In this document: positions 28,415-36,827 of the stretch, piece after piece
Layout of the letters: every line of letters begins with the position of its first letter
Position numbering within the stretch: position 1 is the stretch's first letter
Assembly: GCF_000016505.1 (NCBI RefSeq)
Contig: NC_009706.1
Coordinates: forward strand, 3,286,001-3,350,000
Source of the DNA: Clostridium kluyveri DSM 555
GTDB taxonomy: Bacteria; Bacillota; Clostridia; Clostridiales; Clostridiaceae
Length of the DNA stretch: 64,000 nt
Direction of reading: 5' to 3'
Notes under the pieces: model-generated
What the model was told of the DNA's origin: nothing
Seen by the model: only the letters and a program-made list of their open reading frames with translations
Databases searched by the model: none
Made by a program: the position numbers and the translations under genes

Positions 28415-30100
28415 CTAAATTAATGCATTTAATAGCACGCCATATACTTTATTTTCTTTACTATCGGTTTTAGTGAGGGTTCGTGTAGTAACAGTACCTA
28501 CAGTGGAAATCGTAGATATAGAAGTATTTTCACCATTATCAAATAGTAATATTGCTCCACCTTTACAAGGTATTAATAAATTAGCACTATAACCAGTGCT
28601 AATATTAGGAACTGTAACGCTATAAAGTAATGTTCCACTTAAATTATAAATATCGCAAGTAGCAGGGTGGATAAAGAAAATTAAACTATGATATTCATTT
28701 ATACATCCCAAAAGTCCTGTTCCATAATAAGTAGTCGATATTGTTGTTATAACCGTTCCTGATTTATTGGTTATTTCTATAGTTTTAGCAGGATATGTTT
28801 GTCTCATAATATAGTTTTTAGATGCATGAAAGAACATGCCATTGCCACCTATAGTAAGTGTTTTTGTAACAGTTCCACTTGAATTAAGCAGTATAGCTGT
28901 TCCATCATTGCCTGTTCCTTGCATAAACCACATACCTTCTCCTTCTACAAAACCAATAGGAGTTAATTTATTATAAGAAGATCCTGAAGGTATATTTAAC
29001 AAATAATTGAATATATCTTGTTTTTCTTTTAATGCTCCTATTATACCAAATTCACTAATTCCTTCTTTAATATTCTCAGGTTTCAAATTTGGCTCACCTT
29101 TAACTTTACCACTACCATTATGATATCCTGCCGAAATAATTTGATCGGCTGTTCCTGGTGTAAGTGTCACTGCCCCTCTATTCGGCATGGTCCCGGTCTG
29201 TCCTGCAATAGTTGTTCCAGATAAAACATTGGCTACAGGAACCGTAACTGCACTTACTTTTCCACTACCATTATGATATCCTGCAGGTATAGTTTGTGCT
29301 GAACCGGAAGGTGTTATAGTTACAGCTCCTTTATTTGGCATAGTTCCTGTTCTAAGTTGTCCATCTGAATTGCTGAACTTTATTCCACTAAGTACCTGAC
29401 TTTCCACAGCATTTCCTTGTCCTCTGGCTATCGCATTTATAGCAGCTATAATATCATCCCATGTGGCATCACTGCCTAAACTGCCTCCTTTACTGTTAAC
29501 GGCACTAATCGCATCAGCTTTTACGTTAGTGCCAGACTGAAAAACCTCGTTTATCATCTTAATAATATCAGTTTTCTCTGTAGTTGCAGGTGTACCATTT
29601 GCTGTATGATTATTTACCGTTGTTGAATTTCCTCCGTTTGCAGGTAATGAACTTGGGAAATCGGTTATCTGTGATTTTGTATGAGTATGAGCCTTTGGTG
29701 CCTGTGCATTTACCCCACTTGCATCTAAAGTTGCTACTCCACTGGCAGTCCCCATCTCTGTTCTTTTTACCTGTGCATCATTTGTTACATTTCCCAATCC
29801 TACATCACTCTTTGTCGTTCCATGAGGATTGGTACCACTTCCAGGGTGAGTGTAAACTGTTTTTTCTGTTCCATTTATTTTTATGTTTCCATTAGTACTA
29901 GACTGCTCTACTTTATTTGCTCCTGCACTTATGCCATCAAGTTTTACTTTATCCTCTTTTGCCATTCTTCCGTCTTGTGTAGAAGATGCTTTTTTTACTA
30001 TTTCAGTATCTGCTATATCCGCATTATAGTTTAAATCGTCTATATTTACTACGTCCGTACCTTCAGGCTTTTTAAATCCTAAATTCGCTGTTGTCTTCAT
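28415..30100 (-). CDS. Phage tail fibre protein
   Basis: 561 residues. The N-terminus (TTANLGFKKPEGTDVVNIDD) is the baseplate-attachment type. The shaft has typical fibre repeats: AKEDKVKLDGISAGANKV, KAHTHTKSQITDFPSSLPA, and two copies of a TGTMPN(K/R)GAVT then AGYHNGSGKV unit. The C-terminal 200 residues (propeller-like) probably bind the host. It is the last large structural gene of the tail operon. Confidence 0.88.
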   Translation of the reverse strand: MKTTANLGFKKPEGTDVVNIDDLNYNADIADTEIVKKASSTQDGRMAKEDKVKLDGISAGANKVEQSSTNGNIKINGTEKTVYTHPGSGTNPHGTTKSDVGLGNVTNDAQVKRTEMGTASGVATLDASGVNAQAPKAHTHTKSQITDFPSSLPANGGNSTTVNNHTANGTPATTEKTDIIKMINEVFQSGTNVKADAISAVNSKGGSLGSDATWDDIIAAINAIARGQGNAVESQVLSGIKFSNSDGQLRTGTMPNKGAVTITPSGSAQTIPAGYHNGSGKVSAVTVPVANVLSGTTIAGQTGTMPNRGAVTLTPGTADQIISAGYHNGSGKVKGEPNLKPENIKEGISEFGIIGALKEKQDIFNYLLNIPSGSSYNKLTPIGFVEGEGMWFMQGTGNDGTAILLNSSGTVTKTLTIGGNGMFFHASKNYIMRQTYPAKTIEITNKSGTVITTISTTYYGTGLLGCINEYHSLIFFIHPATCDIYNLSGTLLYSVTVPNISTGYSANLLIPCKGGAILLFDNGENTSISTISTVGTVTTRTLTKTDSKENKVYGVLLNALI

Positions 30101-30111
30101 TTAGTTCCCTC

Positions 30112-30732
30112 CTATCCATCATAAACTTTTAGATCATTCCATGTCTTAGGTTTGGCCTGATTCCACGTAAGGTTTTTGTCCTTTAAGAAATTCCAAACTG
30201 TATAAGTATATTTGAGATAATAGCCTAAATGAGCAGGCTTGATATCTTCAAGCATCTGTTTAAAATCTTCAAGATTCTTAGGTATCCCTTTAATCCCTAT
30301 AAATTGAACTGTAAAGCTGTAGTCCTCTGGATGCATTATTACATCACACTCGCCGCCACTGAAAGCTTCTGCGGTGTTTTTTATCATCTGTCTTGTAGTA
30401 GTGCCTGAACCTCTTAGTTTTGCTTTTATGACTGCTCTTCTGTCTTCATAAGATTTATTCAGGTCAGTGGGAATGCTAAATATACTCTCCCAAAATACAA
30501 GTCCCCAGGTTGCAGTATCTATAAAACACTGGTTTAGAATATCTTCTTCCTGCCAGGCAGAAAGTCCAAGTTCATAACTTGATACATCACCCCAGGACTT
30601 AAATTCTGGAATCTCCTTTAGATGAGGAGGCAGCCTGTATAATAAATCAGGCTTGTAAGATTTAATTTCTTCATCAGATATCTGTTGTTCTTGTGAATAT
30701 CCGGTTGTCCCATATTTTTCAGTACCATACAT
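30112..30732 (-). CDS. DUF2313 (YmfQ-like) phage tail protein
   Basis: 206 residues. Typical points: DLLYRLPPHLKEIPEF, ELGLSAWQEEDILNQCFIDT and the RRAVIKAKLRGSGTTTRQMI core, then VQFIGIKGIPKNLEDFKQM and PAHLGYYLKYTYTVW. In Mu-like and PBSX-like phages it joins baseplate to fibres. Its C-terminus carries TWNQAKPKTWNDLK, a motif repeated at the end of the next fibre gene. Confidence 0.9.
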   Translation of the reverse strand: MYGTEKYGTTGYSQEQQISDEEIKSYKPDLLYRLPPHLKEIPEFKSWGDVSSYELGLSAWQEEDILNQCFIDTATWGLVFWESIFSIPTDLNKSYEDRRAVIKAKLRGSGTTTRQMIKNTAEAFSGGECDVIMHPEDYSFTVQFIGIKGIPKNLEDFKQMLEDIKPAHLGYYLKYTYTVWNFLKDKNLTWNQAKPKTWNDLKVYDG

Positions 30733-30735
30733 TCA

Positions 30736-32376
30736 CTACACCCCCTTGAGGTCGTTCCATGTACAACCTTTAGGAACTACATCTTTTTGTAATGCAATTT
30801 TATCGTTGTTATATAATAAGTTAGGCAGTTTGTTTATTGTGGTATCAAAATTCAATGAGTTATCTACTTCTTCATTAAGGGGTACATTATTTTGGGTATC
30901 ATAATAATCTAGTCCAAATATGTTAAAAGTTGAAGAACCATTAAATTCTACCTGGTTAGATTCAGCGTTTGAAAACTTAAATTCTATTCCGCCATATACA
31001 TTTCCGTTATAGGTAAAAGTGCAGGGACGTATTAAATCAGGACTTCTCCCTAGTCCTAAACCAAAATAATGCATAGTAGAAGAATTATATAGTTTCTCGG
31101 CTCCTACATATAAAGAGGTTAATTCTGTAATACCATTACCTCTTTTAAAGCTGATAATACCTGTACTGTATGAATTTAATCTAGGATTTGTATTAGTAAG
31201 TTCGCATAGAGCGATAACAGATCGTCTATAACTGGTTTTTTGCAATTGCCCCGTTAAAATAACTCTTTTTGTAAAATCATTTACACTTTTACCCCCAACT
31301 GTATTACTGTCCTCTGCCTTATCCACAATGCCATTGCCATTAGTATCATATACACTTTTTAACATATCTCCGTATCCTGCATTAGATATTTCATCTTTGG
31401 TAGCAAATTTATTGTTACTTTCAGTTTCAGTATAATATCTATCATCATGGGTATGCCCTACATCTGACTTATCACTTACAGTATTCCAGGCATTTATTAA
31501 AGCTTGAGTTATAGTCTGTAATAATTCCAAATTATTATGAACATGTTTTTTGCTGTTTGCATCATTCCAGTTAGTTTTTTCAGTATCTGTACTCCATCTA
31601 TGGGTACCATCTTCTGTTATCATGCTTCCCGGGTGAGTAGTGGGATGAACATATTTATTTGCATTGTCCTCAATACCTGCAAGCTTATCCTTTTCTTCGC
31701 TTGTGTAGTCCTCTGCAGAAAGCTGTTTTCCATCTACCTTGTCTACTTTTTTAGAAAGTGCAGTTGTAATTGTGGCAGCAAAATCAGGATCGTTATTCAG
31801 AGAATCTGCAATTTCCTTCAAGGTATCCAGCGCTTCGGGGGCTGCATCCACCACCATTTGGATCCTCTGGTCTGTCTCAGTCTTGGTATAAGTTTCAGAT
31901 TTCAGGTATCTCTTGTTAAGTTCGGTATCAACATAAGTCTTTTCAGCTTTGTTATTCTCAACAGTTGAAATCCTATTTTCGGCATCAGTAACCCTATTGT
32001 CATTGGAAGATTTATACCTGTCAACTTCCTTTTGAGTATTTACAATGCTGTCCTGAACCTTGTTTATATCCTCTGCCTCAACCGTATCACCCTGTGTCTG
32101 ATAGGATATATAAACAGGTGATACACTTGAGAATATCTTAATTGTCTTTTTCCAAGGTGTAAGGCTTGGAGTTGACACTATAACATTTTCTATCTTGGTT
32201 CCTGTTAATTTACTTCCGGTATACACATTAATAGAAGGCAAACTTACATTGTCATGCTGGAGTTCACCTTCATATACACCATCTGTAACTTGTATTTCTT
32301 CCTCAATTACATAGGTGTTATTATCAAGTTTATTTAATTTCTCTGTAAATTTATCTATACTTTCTGGATATGCCAT
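30736..32376 (-). CDS. Phage tail fibre / receptor-binding protein
   Basis: 546 residues. The N-terminal 110 residues look like a baseplate-binding domain; a coiled-coil and repeat shaft follows (VTDAENRISTVENNKAEKTY, YTKTETDQRIQMVV, VGHTHDDRYYTETESNNKFA, LAGIEDNANKYVHPTTHPG), then a globular C-terminus and a final KGCTWNDLKGV. Two fibre genes in one operon suggest two adhesins or a fibre plus a baseplate spike. Confidence 0.82.
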   Translation of the reverse strand: MAYPESIDKFTEKLNKLDNNTYVIEEEIQVTDGVYEGELQHDNVSLPSINVYTGSKLTGTKIENVIVSTPSLTPWKKTIKIFSSVSPVYISYQTQGDTVEAEDINKVQDSIVNTQKEVDRYKSSNDNRVTDAENRISTVENNKAEKTYVDTELNKRYLKSETYTKTETDQRIQMVVDAAPEALDTLKEIADSLNNDPDFAATITTALSKKVDKVDGKQLSAEDYTSEEKDKLAGIEDNANKYVHPTTHPGSMITEDGTHRWSTDTEKTNWNDANSKKHVHNNLELLQTITQALINAWNTVSDKSDVGHTHDDRYYTETESNNKFATKDEISNAGYGDMLKSVYDTNGNGIVDKAEDSNTVGGKSVNDFTKRVILTGQLQKTSYRRSVIALCELTNTNPRLNSYSTGIISFKRGNGITELTSLYVGAEKLYNSSTMHYFGLGLGRSPDLIRPCTFTYNGNVYGGIEFKFSNAESNQVEFNGSSTFNIFGLDYYDTQNNVPLNEEVDNSLNFDTTINKLPNLLYNNDKIALQKDVVPKGCTWNDLKGV

Positions 32377-32379
32377 TTA

Positions 32380-33507
32380 TCACACCCCTAAACTTATAGT
32401 CCCTACCACTGGTATCTCTTCATCTGCTAAAGCTATATTAGAAGTTCCATTGTTTAAAGTTAAACTGTCACTATCATAATCAACTATTCCATCTGTGCTT
32501 AATAGAATACCTCCGACTTTTGCATAACTTATATAGGTAGAATTAAAGGCCAGGTCACTAAGATATTTCTGTATGGCTTCATTAAAATTATCCTGCACCT
32601 GCTGCAAAGTATATCCATTTGCAAGAACTACTGTGGCTGTTATATTCATTGCTTTTTCTACTGCAGATACCACCGTACAAACTGCACCTATAGGAGCCTG
32701 GCCTTCTCCCTTTCCTTCTGGTTCCGGATCTATATAGTCTTTTACTTTCTGTACTAACTCACTATCTGCTGCCTTTTTATTACTATTTATAATTGTAACT
32801 TTTACTGTACCATTTCCATTCCAAAGTGGAGTTACTTTTGCATCTCCTACCCCTGTTACTTCTTTTGCCCAATTCTTATACTGTGCTTTATTTCCACTTG
32901 TCTCCGGTTTCTGCAATTTTTCCAAGATCCTCCTTTTATAATCATCATTACTTTCAACATCAGTACCACTTGTGAAATCATGGTCATTAACTATACTTTG
33001 TACTCCATTTATAGGAGTTGTAAGTATAGTTATGGTGTTTGCCTTTACATTTCCTACAATTCCTGCTTGAGTACATTGAACTTGAACTTCTGCTATTCCG
33101 GTATCATCTATGGTTTTAGTTTCAATAAATTCAAACTCAATACTCCGGTTATCTTCTGTTGAAACTGTACTGGCTATTTTACCACTTTGAATGACTGTAC
33201 CAGATACTCCCTTGATTTTTATTGTATCCTTCGTTTTGGTAGCATCTTTTCTTATGACTCCTATAGCAGCACCTACAAGGTCTAAATATCCATCATAGCT
33301 AGTTCCCAAATACACTAACTTTATAAAAGCCATCATAAGCTGCCTGTGTTTGTATTCTTCCTCTGCCACCGGCCTTGTAATGCTCCAGAAAAAATCTCCT
33401 TCCATTGTACTTACATCAGAAGGAGCTTTAGAGAGCATTCTTGCATGTATAGTATCTGTATCTTCCTTTAAAAAATCAGGTACTGCAGGCATTGTAACAT
33501 CTGCCAT
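32380..33507 (-). CDS. Baseplate J-like protein (XkdT family)
   Basis: 375 residues from ATG 33507 (GGGGTGATA site); five extra in-frame codons upstream overlap the previous gene and are unlikely. Baseplate_J hallmarks: YLGTSYDGYLDLVGAAIGVI, RKDATKTKD, AGIVGNVKANTITI, VESNDDYKRRILEKLQKPET. It forms the wedge of the contractile-tail baseplate. Neighbours are XkdS-like and DUF2313 as expected. Confidence 0.93.
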   Translation of the reverse strand: MADVTMPAVPDFLKEDTDTIHARMLSKAPSDVSTMEGDFFWSITRPVAEEEYKHRQLMMAFIKLVYLGTSYDGYLDLVGAAIGVIRKDATKTKDTIKIKGVSGTVIQSGKIASTVSTEDNRSIEFEFIETKTIDDTGIAEVQVQCTQAGIVGNVKANTITILTTPINGVQSIVNDHDFTSGTDVESNDDYKRRILEKLQKPETSGNKAQYKNWAKEVTGVGDAKVTPLWNGNGTVKVTIINSNKKAADSELVQKVKDYIDPEPEGKGEGQAPIGAVCTVVSAVEKAMNITATVVLANGYTLQQVQDNFNEAIQKYLSDLAFNSTYISYAKVGGILLSTDGIVDYDSDSLTLNNGTSNIALADEEIPVVGTISLGV

Positions 33508-33511
33508 ATTA

Positions 33512-33970
33512 TCACCCCACATTCACAGAATTGTTTAATCCAACTTCATTACCATCCACTGTAACTACTGTGTATTCATAATACAATTCCCCGTTATTCT
33601 GCCACGTAAAAGTAAAGTTTATAACATCTTTAGTTCTTGGATGCACCATTAAAGCCTCCACTGTCATTCTTTTTACTTCAAGCTCTATGGCATCCCTTGA
33701 GTACTGTCTATCTTGTAAATCAGAGAATTCCTGGCCAAATAAGTTGCTATATATATACTTATACCTATCTGTTAAAAGTGCCATCTGGCACCACTGCGAA
33801 TAAGCTTCCAGATCATCACACTTTTTTACAGTACCATCAGGATTTTTCACAAACTCACCCTTGTTAAAGTCAAATTTATAAGAGCCTTTATACTCAATAC
33901 CATTATTAGTGTTAGTTGTACTACTTCCAGTATCATCCGTATAATAACTATCAGGGAATAGATTAGGCAT
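33512..33970 (-). CDS. DUF2634 (XkdS-like) baseplate protein
   Basis: 152 residues: YKFDFNKGEFVKNPDGTVKK, the family core SDLQDRQYSRDAIELEVKRM and NFTFTWQNNGELYYEYTV. A gp25-like wedge component of PBSX-type baseplates. Stops 4 bp before the XkdT start. Confidence 0.9.
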   Translation of the reverse strand: MPNLFPDSYYTDDTGSSTTNTNNGIEYKGSYKFDFNKGEFVKNPDGTVKKCDDLEAYSQWCQMALLTDRYKYIYSNLFGQEFSDLQDRQYSRDAIELEVKRMTVEALMVHPRTKDVINFTFTWQNNGELYYEYTVVTVDGNEVGLNNSVNVG

Positions 33971-34300
33971 TTATCTCACCCTCCCTATAACTATAAATTC
34001 ATTTCCTACCTGGGCAACCAATACCCTGTCACCACTTTTCAGAGGTTTCAATCCATCTGGTGTTACTACTTTATGTGAATGACTATCTTCCCCTGCACTA
34101 TTAGTATTAGTGAAATAATCCTTATCCATGGTCAAATAGTCCAGCATCTTATAATCAGTTATTTCATGCTTAAAATTATCTAATTGCAACCCTGTTTCTG
34201 TTATGCTTCCAAACTCAACACCAATTCCAGATACAGCACTATTTATAGAACCATTAGTTTTATCTTCCATCACTCTAACTAGTTCCTGTATCTCCCGCAT
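33971..34300 (-). CDS. DUF2577 (XkdR-like) baseplate protein
   Basis: 109 residues with GSINSAVSGIGVEFGSITET and a beta-rich end LKSGDRVLVAQVGNEFIVIG, an OB-like fold of this baseplate hub family. Overlaps the end of the XkdQ-like gene by 26 bp and abuts XkdS. Confidence 0.88.
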   Translation of the reverse strand: MREIQELVRVMEDKTNGSINSAVSGIGVEFGSITETGLQLDNFKHEITDYKMLDYLTMDKDYFTNTNSAGEDSHSHKVVTPDGLKPLKSGDRVLVAQVGNEFIVIGRVR

Positions 34301-35261
34301 AAAATTTCCTCCTTATATAATCCATTGTTCCAACAGTCAGTTCCATTTTTCCACTGCTTCCAAGGGTATGTGTAACACTTGCCACATATAGTTCAACACC
34401 ATCAAGGCTTACCTTATCCCCTGCCCTTATAGTATTTATATCAACACCACAGCTTATATTTATATAGTCTTCACCAGTACTAAATATAGAATCTGCTTTT
34501 TTCTTTGCTGCATCTGCATTTGTCACTTTATCATCCTGGACTATCTTTCTCAAAGTTCCATATCCCCTGGTTTCTTTTTCATAGATACCAATAACAGGAC
34601 TTAAACTTTCATCTGATTGAGTCCCAAGAACTTTTACCTGGGTTACAGCACCCTCAAGAGAACTGTATTCCTCTATTTCCTCTGCTATAGATTCTAATTT
34701 CCATACGGTAGTATTTGTACCTATCTCCACTAGGTCCAATTTATCTTCCTGCATTCTGACCTTGTAGAGTTTACCGCCTTTTTGGGCTGTCTCCTTCAGG
34801 TCTTTGAATATCATATCTAATATGGTGTCGCCGCCTCTATATATGTTTTTGGCAAGACCTATACCTGTATCTGCAAAGTTCCCTATAGGTATATTCCAGT
34901 CATTGGCATACTTTGTTATCCTCTGGGTAGCAGTCTGTCCTTCTGGATGTAAATATTCATCTTCTGAATTTTCAAGATAGACTGTTCTCTCCTTACACTC
35001 AAGATTGAGGTAATGCTCTTTCCTGTTTCGCTCCCTTTCCCATACAACACCTTTAAACACCTTTACATCACTGGTTCCATTAAAGGGAGTGTCCCATATT
35101 TCAATGCCATTACCTTTAACAAACTGGATACTTTGAAGTTGTTCAGTTTCAAGGAGCTTGACTGTGGCCACATATGCTATAGAATCTATGCTTTCCTGCA
35201 GAGTAATGCCTTCATTTAAATTGCCAATTTTATAATTATCCTTTGCAATTATACTTATCAA
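34275..35261 (-). CDS. XkdQ/YqbQ-like baseplate hub protein
   Basis: 328 residues: EGITLQESIDSIAYVATVKL, NGIEIWDTPFNG, YLNLECKERTVYLENSEDEY and the C-terminal TRGYGTLRKIVQDDKVTNAD ... NIRAGDKVSLDG type hub signature. It belongs to the gpD/gp27-like hub group in PBSX-like phages. Confidence 0.9.
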   Translation of the reverse strand: MISIIAKDNYKIGNLNEGITLQESIDSIAYVATVKLLETEQLQSIQFVKGNGIEIWDTPFNGTSDVKVFKGVVWERERNRKEHYLNLECKERTVYLENSEDEYLHPEGQTATQRITKYANDWNIPIGNFADTGIGLAKNIYRGGDTILDMIFKDLKETAQKGGKLYKVRMQEDKLDLVEIGTNTTVWKLESIAEEIEEYSSLEGAVTQVKVLGTQSDESLSPVIGIYEKETRGYGTLRKIVQDDKVTNADAAKKKADSIFSTGEDYINISCGVDINTIRAGDKVSLDGVELYVASVTHTLGSSGKMELTVGTMDYIRRKFYAGDTGTS

Positions 35262-35271
35262 TCATAAACAC

Positions 35272-36048
35272 CTACCTAACATAATCAGTATTAATCCAAC
35301 CGCCATGGTTTGACCAGTATATATCTGCCCAATTACCCTGTATGCTTCCAATCTTATAGCACTCATCTTTTTTTACTGTTCCCCTTATTCCATAGCTTTC
35401 ACCAGGTCCATCACGTACATTTAAAACATCTGCGGTAACTATTATCCATTCTCCTTCTCTGTGTGAATACTTTGCACCACTACTTTCTGTAGTTTGTCTA
35501 TTATCTTGAAGAGTGGAATCAACCTGACTTATTTTAAGATCCCTATGTGTCCTGAATGTAAATGTGAAATACCTGTTATTATTAAGTCCTTCTGGTCTTA
35601 TCTCCTCATTCATGACAGCTAGATTCACAAGACTGTTAAAGCCTATTACAGTTATGATAAGCCTCAAAGGTTCTTCTTGATCCTTCCACTTTTCAAGTTT
35701 TTCAACGGTTTCTTTGGAATCCGGTATATCTGTATACCTGCAATAAGGTTCATAGACATCTGGAATTAAGGTTTCCATACTTATTTCCTTTATTTTAGTA
35801 CCCTTGTCACTTATATCTATTTCTCCTATGTCTACAATATCCGCAGTATTGTATTTCTTCTCCCTGTTTATCGTAAGACTTAGAGGATTCACTGGAAAGT
35901 GGAAAGTTTCACTATCCTTTGTATTTGTCAGGTATACATCAAAGTTGCTGTTGGCAACCCTGTCAAGTGCATTTAGTACAGATTTAGATGCATCCTGTAT
36001 AACATCAACTATATTGCTAAAGTCCAAAAAATCACTCCCTTGTCCCAT
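35272..36048 (-). CDS. XkdP-like tail protein with C-terminal SH3b domain
   Basis: 258 residues. The N-terminal region (SNFDVYLTNTKDSETFHFPV, NPLSLTINREKKYNTADIVD, IGEIDISDKGTKIKEISMET) is the XkdP core that links tape measure and baseplate. Instead of the LysM domain usual in B. subtilis XkdP, the last 70 residues are SH3b-like (VTADVLNVRDGPGESYGIRG, GGWINTDYVR), probably for cell-wall binding. Confidence 0.9.
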   Translation of the reverse strand: MGQGSDFLDFSNIVDVIQDASKSVLNALDRVANSNFDVYLTNTKDSETFHFPVNPLSLTINREKKYNTADIVDIGEIDISDKGTKIKEISMETLIPDVYEPYCRYTDIPDSKETVEKLEKWKDQEEPLRLIITVIGFNSLVNLAVMNEEIRPEGLNNNRYFTFTFRTHRDLKISQVDSTLQDNRQTTESSGAKYSHREGEWIIVTADVLNVRDGPGESYGIRGTVKKDECYKIGSIQGNWADIYWSNHGGWINTDYVR

Positions 36049-36108
36049 TATTTTCCAAAGGTTTTGATATTATTTTGTAGAATTATCACCTAAAAGGAGG
36101 TGATGAAC

Positions 36109-36333
36109 ATGCAAATAACATTAACCTATAATTTTAGTTCTGAGTGTCCTTATTTAAATGAACCCCATTGTATATCCATTGACTATATAAAATTTGATAT
36201 GACTGGCACTGGAATGCCCGGATATAAAAAAGGTTCTTATTTCTGCAATAAAGTAAAAAACTGTCCATATCCTTCAAAAGATAGATGGGGACGCTGTCCT
36301 GTTTACTTAGATGCTCCTTGTCCACCTGAGTAA
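36109..36333 (+). CDS. Cysteine-rich small protein on the opposite strand inside the tail operon
   Basis: 74 residues from ATG 36109, 8 nt after AGGAGG; in-frame GTG/ATG codons at 36100-36105 overlap the site. Six cysteines in spaced groups (CPYLNEPHC; FCNKVKNCPYP; GRCPVYLDAPCPPE) suggest metal binding or disulfides. No signal peptide. It is the only plus-strand gene within the tail operon, and its 3' end overlaps the next minus-strand gene by 31 bp. Function unknown. Confidence 0.6.
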   Translation: MQITLTYNFSSECPYLNEPHCISIDYIKFDMTGTGMPGYKKGSYFCNKVKNCPYPSKDRWGRCPVYLDAPCPPE

Positions 36334-36821
36334 GATGTATCAATTAAATTAGACAGTTTATAAAATGCCGGCCATGGATTGAGGGTTTGCTTGTTTTCGC
36401 TGCAATAGTGGCCGCATCCAACACATGCATCAGGTACATTCTTTTTCTTATCCCAGCAAGTAAAAATAAACATTTTTAAGTGACGATAAATACATTCAAG
36501 CTCGCCTTTATTGAGTTGTTCCTGTTGCTCCAGTTTTGTATTCATAACTCGTGCCCAAATAAGATAATCCAGACCTGTTATATGAACTAATTTATACATT
36601 ACATCTGAATAAATAAAATCACTTTTAAAGCAATCTCTAACAAACTTGCATGTATTACATGGATTATAATCTTCAAGTTTATTTTCCACTCGATCTATAT
36701 ACATTTGTAAATGACTTGCTAAACAGAATATTTCATGTTCAGTAAATTGGAACTGCTTCTGAGCTGGTACTTCAGAAGCAGTCGTTTCTTTATTCACATC
36801 TTGTAATTTTTCATTACTCAT
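36303..36821 (-). CDS. Hypothetical phage protein with cysteine clusters
   Basis: 172 residues: a disordered N-terminus, FTEHEIFCLASHLQMYIDRV, then CNTCKFVRDCFKSDF and a second cluster CVGCGHYC. The paired CxxC/CxxxxxC sets suggest zinc binding. It lies between tape measure and XkdP, a place without a fixed PBSX counterpart. Function unknown. Confidence 0.65.
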   Translation of the reverse strand: MSNEKLQDVNKETTASEVPAQKQFQFTEHEIFCLASHLQMYIDRVENKLEDYNPCNTCKFVRDCFKSDFIYSDVMYKLVHITGLDYLIWARVMNTKLEQQEQLNKGELECIYRHLKMFIFTCWDKKKNVPDACVGCGHYCSENKQTLNPWPAFYKLSNLIDTSYSGGQGASK

Positions 36822-36827
36822 CTATCC

